Source: Thermoprotei archaeon
GTDB taxonomy: Archaea > Thermoproteota > Thermoprotei_A > Marsarchaeales > UBA168
Length of the DNA stretch: 8,173 bases
Direction of reading: 5' to 3'
Assembly: GCA_011055275.1 (NCBI GenBank)
Contig: DSEZ01000151.1
Span: forward strand, 1-8,173
Both the position numbers and the translations under genes were made by a program. Below are positions 1 to 5,598 of this stretch, piece after piece. The number at the start of each line of letters is the position of its first letter. Within the stretch, counting starts at the first letter, position 1. The notes beneath the pieces are model-generated. The model was not told the origin of the DNA. It ran no database searches and saw only the letters and a list, made by a program, of their open reading frames with translations.

Positions 1-494
1 ATTTCGTGGCCACTGTCCAGGAAGAGGTGGGGCTGAGAGGAGCGCAGGTTTCCGCTGATGCCATAAACCCGGACTTCGCGATAGCGCTAGACACGACCAT
101 TGCCGCTGACGTCCCAGGCGTTCCTGAAAGGGACAGGGTGACGACGTTGGGCAAAGGCCCAGCCATAAAGGTGGCTGATGGGGGAAGGGGAGGGCTTTTC
201 ATCGCCCATCCTAGGGTCAACGAGCACCTTAGGTCAGTGGCTTCCCGCGAAGGGATCCCGTTCCAGCTTGAAGTGCTCATAGGGGGAAGCACCGACGCGC
301 AGGCCATAGCCTTCAGGAGGAGCGGCATACCTTCCACGACGATATCCATACCTACCAGGTACGTGCACTCGCCAGTTGAGGTGCTCAGCGTTTCCGATGC
401 GCTCAACGCCGCGCACCTGCTGAGAGCTTCACTGGAATCCGCAGATGAGGCTTTCTTTGAGGAAATATCGGAGAAAAAGTTAAAGCGACGTTAA
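1..494 (+). CDS. M42 family metallo-aminopeptidase, C-terminal half (5' end cut by window)
   Basis: This is the 3' part of an M42 (glutamyl aminopeptidase / TET-type / former endoglucanase M) peptidase, a cytosolic dinuclear-metal enzyme that removes N-terminal residues from peptides. The reading frame begins at base 3 and shows about 163 residues of a family usually near 350. Visible family landmarks, in order, are: ATVQEEVGLRG, where the Glu pair supplies the general base and a metal ligand; the ALDTT segment with a metal-ligand Asp about 23 residues later; GGSTDAQA; and RYVHSPVE, whose His is the last metal ligand. The N-terminal His and the bridging Asp lie outside the window. The C-terminus is a short basic tail (KKLKRR). 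The GTG at base 6 is internal (the conserved FVATVQEE motif crosses it), so the real start is upstream. The family call is firm; substrate preference cannot be read. Confidence 0.95.
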   Translation, partial: FVATVQEEVGLRGAQVSADAINPDFAIALDTTIAADVPGVPERDRVTTLGKGPAIKVADGGRGGLFIAHPRVNEHLRSVASREGIPFQLEVLIGGSTDAQAIAFRRSGIPSTTISIPTRYVHSPVEVLSVSDALNAAHLLRASLESADEAFFEEISEKKLKRR

Positions 495-512
495 AGCGAT
501 AAAAATCGCTTT
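493..512 (+). terminator. Hairpin terminator overlapping the M42 stop codon
   Basis: An 8-base-pair perfect stem (AAAGCGAT / ATCGCTTT) with an AAAA loop starts inside the TAA stop of the peptidase gene. It is followed by a T-rich stretch (CTTTTCTTT near 520-529). Archaeal termination mainly needs T tracts, so the hairpin may instead protect the 3' end. Placement right at the stop supports a transcript end. Confidence 0.5.
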
Positions 513-517
513 GTACT

Positions 518-706
518 CTACTTTTCTTTGGACCTCAAACGGCGCAGTAGCGAGTCCAGCAGGGCGATCAAGGCACCGTAGACGTACAACGTCGAAAATA
601 ATAGCGCATAAGGTAACCTGAAACGGCTGCAGCAACCGGCGATGCGGAGTATTTGATGAAGGATATTGAGCCATTCACGGCCGTGTACTTGCTTTTGTCT
701 ACGCAT
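518..706 (-). CDS. Doubtful small membrane protein, 62 aa
   Basis: The ATG-started frame encodes 62 residues: a basic N-terminus (MRRQKQVHGREW), a hydrophobic run at about residues 31-54 that could be one membrane helix, and a strongly basic end (RRLRSKEK). Its ATG overlaps the stop of a preceding hydrophobic frame on the same strand (about 820 down to 699, containing FAAFWLGGLFIVLGD and ending in VLYHA), a layout that would suit translational coupling. However, that upstream frame has no obvious start codon and neither frame has a well placed TATA box. No family was recognised. This could be a real small membrane gene pair, a broken remnant of one, or chance. Low confidence. Confidence 0.2.
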   Translation of the reverse strand: MRRQKQVHGREWLNILHQILRIAGCCSRFRLPYALLFSTLYVYGALIALLDSLLRRLRSKEK

Positions 707-1358
707 GATAAAGGACTGCCTGTGGTGTCTCTTTCATGGCTAGCACATCCCCAAGTACTATGAACAGACCGCCGAGCCAGAAAGCGGCGAAAAACCGTGA
801 AAACCAGAGAATGAACTATGGTCGAGGTTCTTAGATATAAGGAAAAAAGAGGAGTATAAAGCCGTAACCATAGCTGGCTATAAACTTGGACGCTGTGGCG
901 AGAACGCTGTTGTTTTACAGTGCATTAAACGCATTGGGCTTGAAGGCTTGTGGAATTTGAGAACCATCTTAGTCCGCAAAATCAAGTATATCATCTGTAT
1001 TGGGTTGCAAAGATGGAGAAGGCAGGAAAAGGGGACGCGTACAAGTCTGATTAACTGATTGCAAGGTGGGGTTATTGAGCTACCGGGTTTGCTTATAAGT
1101 CCGTATTTATGACATAGGGCCAATTTTGGCGAGTTATGTGTTCGAGCAACTTACTCGGTTTGACTTTAGCGTGAGCATGAGCTCGTCTGAGAAGGCGCTG
1201 GTTTTTACGGTTTAGGGCTACTTTGAAAATCTGCCGTGCCTCGCTGTTGATTTGATGCGTTATAGTGCCCGAGGGTCGTGGCTTTCCTACTCGTATCATG
1301 CACTTAGCATAAACATACTTTATCCCCTTAGCTTGAGTTTCAGTCATCGGCATTATCC

Positions 1359-1366
1359 TTAAATTT
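1359..1366 (+). promoter_or_regulatory. TATA box for the coiled-coil gene
   Basis: TTAAATTT is centred about 21 bases before the ATG at 1384, inside a markedly AT-rich stretch (1358-1383). With the archaeal TATA-to-start distance of about 24-26 bases, transcription would begin at or just after the A of the start codon, giving a leaderless mRNA. There is no Shine-Dalgarno sequence, which agrees. Confidence 0.5.
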
Positions 1367-1383
1367 GTATAATTTGTATTTTA

Positions 1384-2280
1384 ATGATGTCAGAGCTAAA
1401 GAAAGAGATCTTCGAGTTACTCGATAAGGACGCGGAGTTTCGTTACGCGATTGCGGGCTATCTCGGATTAGGAGATATAATAAAGAAGCTTGATGAGCAG
1501 AGCGAGACTTTGAAGCAGCTTCTGGAGAGCAACAACAGGCTCTGGGAAGAGGTAAAGTCGCTAAGGGAGGGTCAGGATAAGCTGTGGGAGAGCAACAATA
1601 AGCTGTGGGAGAGCAACAACAGGCTCTGGGAGGAGCTGAAATCTCTCCGCGAGGGTCAAGACAAGCTGTGGCAAGAGAACCAGAAGATTTGGGAGGAGCT
1701 GAAATCTCTCCGCGAGGGTCAAGACAAGCTGTGGCAAGAGATTCATAGACTTTGGGAAAACAGCGAAAGGTTATGGCAGGAAACTAGGGCTCTCCGCGAG
1801 GGACAGGCACAGATCAGGCAATCTCAGGAAAGTTTGTCTAATCAGCTGAACGGAGTTTGGAAGGCAATAGGAGGCCTCAGGAGCGCTTTAGGTGTCAGTT
1901 TAGAGGATTACACTGCAGGCTTTGTGAGAATGCTCCTTGAAAAGCAGGGATACGATACAAACAAGCTATCGATTCGTAGCACCAGCTTTACAATTGGAGA
2001 CAAGTTGCTGGAAGTAGACGTTTTTTGCGGTGATCCGCTGATCATAGGTGAGGTCACCACTCATCTGTCAAGTAAGGAAGATGCCCTAAAGGAAATTGAC
2101 AAGCTTCAAGAAAGGGTTGACGCTCTGGAGAGGCTTCTACATAAGAAAAGCTACATAAAGTTACTCGCGGTTGGCACGGCACCAAAGGACGTGGTTGAAT
2201 TTCTGGAGAAACTTAGCAAAGAGCGGGGGATAACGTTTGTACCAGGGCGGGAATTAGATTCTCAGGCGTTTTCCGCATGA
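1384..2280 (+). CDS. Coiled-coil protein with PD-(D/E)XK-nuclease-like C-terminal domain (DUF3782/COG5493 type)
   Basis: A 298-residue protein of the kind often annotated as DUF3782 or COG5493 in archaea; cellular role unknown. Residues 1-45 are a helical head. Residues about 46-165 form an unbroken heptad coiled coil with Leu or Ile at one core position in thirteen successive heptads (53 to 137) and Trp directly after it in nine of them (54, 68, 75, 82, 96, 103, 117, 124, 131); Arg takes that place at 61, 89, 110 and 138 in the recurring SLREGQ or ALREGQ unit. Residues about 172-298 form an alpha/beta domain. GDKLLEVDVF and LIIGEVTTHL resemble the D...E-x-K core of restriction-like nucleases, but the Lys of E-x-K is Thr (E223-V-T225), so activity is uncertain. 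Codons 1 and 2 are both ATG; the first suits the TATA spacing. The gene converges on arsC with 13 bases between the stops. Confidence 0.85.
   Translation: MMSELKKEIFELLDKDAEFRYAIAGYLGLGDIIKKLDEQSETLKQLLESNNRLWEEVKSLREGQDKLWESNNKLWESNNRLWEELKSLREGQDKLWQENQKIWEELKSLREGQDKLWQEIHRLWENSERLWQETRALREGQAQIRQSQESLSNQLNGVWKAIGGLRSALGVSLEDYTAGFVRMLLEKQGYDTNKLSIRSTSFTIGDKLLEVDVFCGDPLIIGEVTTHLSSKEDALKEIDKLQERVDALERLLHKKSYIKLLAVGTAPKDVVEFLEKLSKERGITFVPGRELDSQAFSA
1627..1740 (+). repeat. 51-base perfect direct repeat inside the coiled-coil gene
   Basis: Bases 1627-1677 and 1690-1740 are identical over 51 bases, offset by 63 bases (21 codons, three heptads). The identity includes synonymous positions, so this is a recent duplication or gene conversion of a three-heptad unit (WEELKSLREGQDKLWQE). 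A more diverged copy precedes it at about 1546-1590 (WEEVKSLREGQDKLWE), and the unit LWESNN(K/R) is repeated around 1585-1623. Confidence 0.95.
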
Positions 2281-2293
2281 TTTAAATAGAATT

Positions 2294-2713
2294 TTATGCA
2301 CGCCGGCCAAATTCCTCAAGGATCCACTCCTTCATGCTGTCCCTGACGGCCCTAAAGGCTTTCAGTCTTTCTTCTTCTGATCCCCGCACGGCAGCAGGAT
2401 CTGGGAAGGACTTATGCAGGTACTTCTTGCCGCCCGCAAAGTATGGGCACTCTTCATCATCTCCGCATACGGTTACTACGTAATCGAATGCCATTCCCCA
2501 GAATTCTCTTACGCTTTTCGAGCGGTTTTGCGAGATATCTATTCCCAGTTCCTTCATCACTGCGATTGCTAGAGGATGCACTTTCGAAGGCTTGCTGCCC
2601 GCGCTCTTTGCGTGATAGTAATTGCCGAGGTAGTAATTGGTTAACCCCTCCGCCATTTGAGATCTAGCGGAGTTCTCTACGCACAGGAAAAGAATGGTTT
2701 CCACGTTTATCAT
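2294..2713 (-). CDS. arsC: Arsenate reductase, thioredoxin-coupled (low-MW phosphatase fold)
   Basis: Reduces arsenate to arsenite in the cytosol through a three-cysteine relay normally recharged by thioredoxin. From the ATG at 2713 the protein has 139 residues, the usual family length. The P-loop C11-VENSAR-S (CX5R-S) follows the first strand (ILFLC). The two relay cysteines are C83 (VTVCGD) and C89 (EECPYF), matching the Cys10-Cys82-Cys89 set of the S. aureus pI258 type. The general-acid Asp lies in SFPDP (D105). The frame stays open for at least 29 codons further upstream, but that part does not match the family. An in-frame GTG at 2704 (giving METILFLC...) suits the TATA-like box at 2724-2730 better and may be the true leaderless start. 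No arsenite exporter (ArsB or Acr3) is visible; the next gene on this strand is a TetR-linked MFS transporter with its own promoter. Confidence 0.92.
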   Translation of the reverse strand: MINVETILFLCVENSARSQMAEGLTNYYLGNYYHAKSAGSKPSKVHPLAIAVMKELGIDISQNRSKSVREFWGMAFDYVVTVCGDDEECPYFAGGKKYLHKSFPDPAAVRGSEEERLKAFRAVRDSMKEWILEEFGRRA

Positions 2714-2723
2714 TATGATATGG

Positions 2724-2730
2724 CTTAAAA
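2724..2730 (-). promoter_or_regulatory. TATA-like box for arsC
   Basis: Read on the minus strand this is TTTTAAG. It lies only about 14 bases before the ATG at 2713 but about 23 bases before the in-frame GTG at 2704. It therefore either supports the GTG as a leaderless start or is not the true element. Confidence 0.3.
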
Positions 2731-2926
2731 TTGCTTCGATTTTCAGTTGCTGCGCTTTTCGCGTAATAACAGCCCAGAGGCATTCTTTGATTTTTAACAT
2801 CTCTCGGAATGAGTTCGGTGAAACCGTTGGTGTTGGTTTCGATAACCCCGCTTGGGCCAGAGGTTTTGTAAGCGCTCATTAGCAAGCGCGCTGCTAAAAT
2901 TGCTTGCATTTCCCGAGTCATTTTTG

Positions 2927-2959
2927 CTCCTGTGGTTAAGCGCTAGACTTAATCAGGAG
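2927..2959. repeat. Two-part inverted repeat in the arsC-MFS spacer
   Basis: The outer arms CTCCTG (2927-2932) and CAGGAG (2954-2959) are perfect. Inside them TTAAG (2936-2940) and CTTAA (2948-2952) are also perfect, separated by seven bases. The whole can fold as an interrupted 11-base-pair hairpin. A run of five T lies just before it on the plus strand. It could be a transcript-end hairpin, a regulator site, or the end of a lost mobile element; nothing decides between these. Confidence 0.45.
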
Positions 2960-2985
2960 TCTCAAATAGCTTATTCGTATTAAAA

Positions 2986-3010
2986 GCTAGTTAATAAAAA
3001 ATGGAGAAAA
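2986..3010 (-). terminator. T-rich terminator after the MFS gene
   Basis: Directly after the MFS stop the minus strand reads TTTTCTCCATTTTTTATT followed by AACTAGCTTTT. Clustered T tracts of this kind are the standard termination signal of archaeal RNA polymerase. Confidence 0.55.
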
Positions 3011-4282
3011 TTAACGATTTATTCGCTCTTTGGCATCTGGCTTGCTGGTCGCGCTGGCAGTTACAGGCATGGTTGCTACTATGTTAGATCTGGATGGCCT
3101 CATTGCTAGCTCAACAAGCAGGAAGGCAAGCGTTACAACGGCAAGGATCAAGAATGCCGTTACGAAGCCTACGTCCTTCATCGAGGCCATTAGGCCTACT
3201 ACGGGCATCAGTGCCGATAGTATCATCATGCTTGAGCTGAAGAACGACGTGGCGGTAACGATCTGCCCTGACTTGAACGATGTGTTGGCGATCTGCAGCC
3301 CTAGCGTCCACGCGATGCCATCGGGAATTCCGCCTAGCAGGAAGGCAAGGTAATACAGTGGAGCAACATAGTAACTTGCGTAAAGGAAGAAGGCAGCAAG
3401 AGTTGCAAAGGAAAGCGCAGCTACCATGTAAGGGTATCTGTTAGTTATTGGGGACTTGAGACGGATTATGAACCTCATTATGACGTCACCGGTAAACATG
3501 ATGGCCAGAAGGTAAAACACCGTGCTTGGAGAGAAACCTATCATCCTTCCATACCTGACACCGAAGGACATTAGAGAAAAGAAGGGTATCGTGTACCCCA
3601 TGGCTGCTATGATTGCCCAGTTGAACTCCCTATTCTTGAAGAGTGACCTCACGCTTCCCGCTCCTTCACCACTTTTCTCGACGTACTTCAGAGAGTACTT
3701 ACCTCTCAGCGCCAGCACGAAGGGTATGGCGACAAAGGCCATAACGGCAAATATGAGAAACAGTTTGATTATACCGATGCCAAGAAAATAACCAGTCGTG
3801 AATGGCGCTACTATAAGTGCCAAGGCAACCCAGAATGAGAACGCCGACTGCTCAACCTGCCTCTTTGACTGCTCTAACGAGGCCATTCCCGCCATCGTCA
3901 TGAAGGAGTCCATCACGAGGCCTACTATGAAACCGTCTATTGCCATCAGGGTATATGCCTCAGAAATTCCCTTTGTGATCATGTAGAGCGGCATGGTGAT
4001 ACCCAAGAGCGATAGCGATATTATCTCAACTGTTCTGAGCTGGCTTGGCCTAAACTTATGCATGAGGACCGCAGATGCGGCAAAAGCAAGCGTGAAGAGG
4101 GCGAACCCTATTCCCACCTCAAATGAGTTCATCCCGAAGGCGTAGCCCAGCTCCTGGATAGTGGTCTGATAGAACTGAAGGAGATACCTACCGAGAAATG
4201 CAGCGATAATTATCAACCACTCTGCTCCACTTATGACACCAAAATCCAGTCCTAGCTTCCGTGTGCTTGATGCGTTATGCAT
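3011..4282 (-). CDS. MFS transporter, 12 membrane segments, probable efflux pump
   Basis: A 423-residue integral membrane protein (from the ATG at 4282) of the major facilitator superfamily. Hydrophobic segments fall at about 20-38, 53-74, 86-103, 110-131, 146-169, 171-193, then a charged central loop (194-221, with KYSLKYVEKSGEG), then 223-245, 254-273, 283-303, 306-330, 340-363 and 370-392. That is a 6+6 layout with a short soluble tail. The usual motif A loop between helices 2 and 3 (G-x-L-x-D-R-x-G) is not seen; the loop here is MHKFRPSQLRT. Two GTG codons (4291, 4288) precede the ATG; the ATG leaves 2 bases after the upstream stop, with GGTGGTGA just before it. It forms an operon with the small gene at 4285-4746 and lies opposite a tetR gene, which suggests drug or small-molecule export. 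The substrate cannot be read. Confidence 0.88.
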   Translation of the reverse strand: MHNASSTRKLGLDFGVISGAEWLIIIAAFLGRYLLQFYQTTIQELGYAFGMNSFEVGIGFALFTLAFAASAVLMHKFRPSQLRTVEIISLSLLGITMPLYMITKGISEAYTLMAIDGFIVGLVMDSFMTMAGMASLEQSKRQVEQSAFSFWVALALIVAPFTTGYFLGIGIIKLFLIFAVMAFVAIPFVLALRGKYSLKYVEKSGEGAGSVRSLFKNREFNWAIIAAMGYTIPFFSLMSFGVRYGRMIGFSPSTVFYLLAIMFTGDVIMRFIIRLKSPITNRYPYMVAALSFATLAAFFLYASYYVAPLYYLAFLLGGIPDGIAWTLGLQIANTSFKSGQIVTATSFFSSSMMILSALMPVVGLMASMKDVGFVTAFLILAVVTLAFLLVELAMRPSRSNIVATMPVTASATSKPDAKERINR

Positions 4283-4284
4283 TT

Positions 4285-4746
4285 TCACCACCCAATCAAG
4301 TCAGTGACCTTAACGATGAGATCCTTTATCACGGGTGCGTAGATGGAGAGCGGGTCCTTGTCTTGGCCGGCGACTTCGCTGAGGTATTCGACCGATTTCT
4401 CGACCTTGCTCAGAGCACTCTCTACTGTTTCTTCCCCCTCTTTCGCCCCTCCCCCCTCTGGCTCCCCAATAGTTACCCACCGCGGGCCCAGCACCGTGCC
4501 GTCGCTAAGCGAGCCCTTGTCGTTCTCCTTCTTGGTCACTATTCCCCCGTCGGCCCACAAATCCAGTAGGGGTATAAGGGAGAAGGTTGCCGTCTCCCCA
4601 GTTTCGGTTGTCATCCAGTCCTTTAATTCCTTTTCATCATCATTCTTGTTTTTGAGCGCTTCAATGACTGCCCACCTCATGCCGCCTATCAAGGCCACGT
4701 CGTGCGGACGATATCCGTTTGATTTTTTCGATACTCTCATCGACAT
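4285..4746 (-). CDS. Small winged-helix-like protein, first gene of the MFS operon
   Basis: A 153-residue soluble protein with no family confidently recognised. The layout of residues 15-95 resembles a PadR-like winged helix: a first helix (ALIGGMRWAVIEALKN), a second helix (KELKDWMTTETG), then FSLIPLLDLWADGGIVTKKEN, which reads like a recognition helix followed by a wing, and a closing strand (PRWVTI). A Gly/Glu-rich linker (about 95-107) leads to a C-terminal amphipathic helical region (108-150) that could dimerise. The start is uncertain: ATG at 4746 or 4740. An open frame continues upstream to 4839, but it would cross the TATA box and the operator palindromes, so the internal ATG is preferred. 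The stop is 2 bases from the MFS ATG, implying co-transcription. It could be a second ligand-responsive regulator of the pump; this is inference. Confidence 0.65.
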   Translation of the reverse strand: MSMRVSKKSNGYRPHDVALIGGMRWAVIEALKNKNDDEKELKDWMTTETGETATFSLIPLLDLWADGGIVTKKENDKGSLSDGTVLGPRWVTIGEPEGGGAKEGEETVESALSKVEKSVEYLSEVAGQDKDPLSIYAPVIKDLIVKVTDLIGW

Positions 4747-4775
4747 TTTTCTTCGCCTATGACTAGCTGGGGAGC

Positions 4776-4785
4776 AATACTTAAG
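4776..4785 (-). promoter_or_regulatory. TATA box for the winged-helix/MFS operon
   Basis: On the minus strand this reads CTTAAGTATT, centred about 34 bases before the ATG at 4746. Transcription would start near 4754, giving a leader of about 8 bases. It faces away from the TetR promoter. Confidence 0.5.
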
Positions 4786-4789
4786 CCTA

Positions 4790-4821
4790 ACTGACTGGCT
4801 GGTCACCAATGACCGGTCAGT
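4790..4821. promoter_or_regulatory. Overlapping palindromes, probable TetR operator of the divergent promoter
   Basis: Three nested symmetries lie here: ACTGACTGG (4790-4798) against CCGGTCAGT (4813-4821), 8 of 9 matching around centre 4805.5; GGTCA-CCAA-TGACC (4801-4814), perfect; and TGACCGGTCA (4810-4819), a perfect 10-base palindrome. A further TGACTGG stands at 4852-4858, just before the tetR start. The block sits between the two TATA boxes, about 25 and 23 bases from their centres, where it would overlap the BRE elements of both promoters. TetR proteins typically bind palindromes of this sort and repress both themselves and a divergent pump. Confidence 0.7.
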
Positions 4822-4824
4822 AAG

Positions 4825-4831
4825 TTTAAAT
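4825..4831 (+). promoter_or_regulatory. TATA box for tetR
   Basis: TTTAAAT is centred about 33 bases before the TTG start at 4861, so the transcript would begin near 4854 with a leader of only about 7 bases. The TGACTGG at 4852-4858 would lie on the initiation site. Confidence 0.5.
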
Positions 4832-4860
4832 GTTTGCACGGGTCTGAAACTTGACTGGAA

Positions 4861-5412
4861 TTGGTCGAGAGCACCGAGGAAAAAATACTTAAGGCAGCCA
4901 TAAAGGTATTTGCCAAGAAGGGATTTGATGCGGCAACAACCGATGAGATAGCATCTAAAAGCGGCGTTAGCAAGGGAACCGTCTTCCTTTACTTTAAGAG
5001 AAAGGACGCCTTAATAGAGCGCGTGGCGCTTGCCTCCGTGCCTTTTGCTGAGATCGAGGATAGTATGAAGAAGCATTACTCAAGTCCACAGGAGCTTTTG
5101 TTCAATGCGGGGATGGCTTTCCTCAACAGGTATAGAGACCAGGACTTGCGGTCCCTTTTGATTATGTCCATGGCGAGTAAAGACAGGTATCGCAGGGTCG
5201 GGAAGAGCTTGCAGGGTTCGTGTTTTAATTCCATGGGTAAGATGTTCGATGAGGTCGAGAAGATGATTGGAAAACCTTTCTCTGAGCCCTTGAGAAGAGC
5301 TTACTTTGGCTCGCTACTTTGCTATGTGGTGTGGTGGGAATACGATAAGATGACGCCGGACGAGTACTGCAGAACGCTGGTCACCGGTCTCCTTAAGGCT
5401 ATTAGGGCGTAA
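4861..5412 (+). CDS. TetR/AcrR family transcriptional regulator
   Basis: A 183-residue one-domain-plus-ligand-domain regulator of the usual TetR length. Residues 6-50 are the DNA-binding part: a first helix (EEKILKAAIKVFAKKGFDAA) followed by the helix-turn-helix TTDEIASKSGVSKGTVFLYFKRKDAL (about 26-51), whose G-T-x-x-x-Y-F-K segment is the family hallmark. Residues 55-183 are a divergent, mostly helical ligand and dimer domain with aromatic residues near the end (YVVWWEY, 155-161). TTG is the start chosen because no ATG or GTG precedes the conserved first helix in this frame; the first in-frame ATG is internal, at residue 69. It is transcribed away from the winged-helix/MFS operon across the palindromic region, so it probably represses both directions until an inducer, likely a pump substrate, binds. 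Confidence 0.92.
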   Translation: MVESTEEKILKAAIKVFAKKGFDAATTDEIASKSGVSKGTVFLYFKRKDALIERVALASVPFAEIEDSMKKHYSSPQELLFNAGMAFLNRYRDQDLRSLLIMSMASKDRYRRVGKSLQGSCFNSMGKMFDEVEKMIGKPFSEPLRRAYFGSLLCYVVWWEYDKMTPDEYCRTLVTGLLKAIRA

Positions 5413-5570
5413 CGACGGTTGTAATCGCGCCGATGCGCCTGTTCTTCGGGCGGATTTCGTGCGTTATTTATTATTGAAGCTTTGTACTGGTTCCACTGTG
5501 CGGTCTATGTGAAACATTTATGAAAAAGAGAGGCTTCATAAAATTTGTGCAGCCATCAGCAGATAGGAAT

Positions 5571-5578
5571 GTTTAAAC
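5571..5578 (+). promoter_or_regulatory. TATA box for the Met-rich protein gene
   Basis: GTTTAAAC, itself a perfect palindrome, is centred about 24.5 bases before the ATG at 5599, the spacing expected for a leaderless transcript. No Shine-Dalgarno sequence precedes the ATG. Confidence 0.6.
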
Positions 5579-5598
5579 GGCGATGCTAAAGTAAACAC

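Larger units (their letters stand above)
513..1383. other. 871-base region with no convincing gene
   Basis: Short open stretches exist on both strands, but none shows a recognisable motif, a good start and a promoter together. The minus strand between about 520 and 830 reads as hydrophobic peptides in two overlapping frames (see the doubtful ORF at 518-706). The plus strand from about 850 to 1052 is open for about 67 codons and ends at a TGA, but with no start codon before it that has a plausible promoter. The minus strand from 1353 to 1093 is open for 86 codons with a basic, unfamiliar peptide. No tRNA, CRISPR array or clear terminal inverted repeats were seen. The pattern fits old decayed genes or a degraded mobile element, but this is inference. 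Confidence 0.5.
2714..3010. other. 297-base spacer between arsC and the MFS gene
   Basis: It contains the T-rich end of the MFS transcript near 2986-3010, the inverted repeat at 2927-2959, and a minus-strand open frame continuous with arsC back to about 2889. That frame reads TKPLAQAGLSKPTPTVSPNS and onward, and its upstream side is closed by a TAA-TGA pair. Such Pro/Thr/Ser-rich tails occur at the C-terminus of some TnpB-type proteins, but no catalytic part is present and the match is an impression only. Confidence 0.3.

Noticed and set aside
1093..1353. 86-codon minus-strand frame with a basic peptide, considered as a transposase fragment
   Set aside because: No DDE, HUH or serine/tyrosine recombinase motif could be seen and no terminal repeats flank it, so it is mentioned only within the gene-poor region.
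1627..1740. Short-period repeats considered as a CRISPR or minisatellite
   Set aside because: The repeats are in frame, multiples of seven codons, and explained by the coiled coil; there are no unique spacers of equal length.
1561..1746. Minus-strand Leu/Pro-rich repetitive frame
   Set aside because: It is the mirror of the heptad repeat in the coiled-coil gene; the regularity comes from the plus-strand repeat.
3030..3986. Several plus-strand frames (about 60-107 codons) across the MFS gene
   Set aside because: They are antisense to a continuous 12-helix membrane protein and have no promoter or family match.
4343..4762. 139-codon plus-strand frame opposite the winged-helix-like gene
   Set aside because: Its peptide is Ser/Pro/Phe-rich low-complexity of the type made by reading a Glu/Lys-rich gene backwards, and it would cross the divergent promoter.
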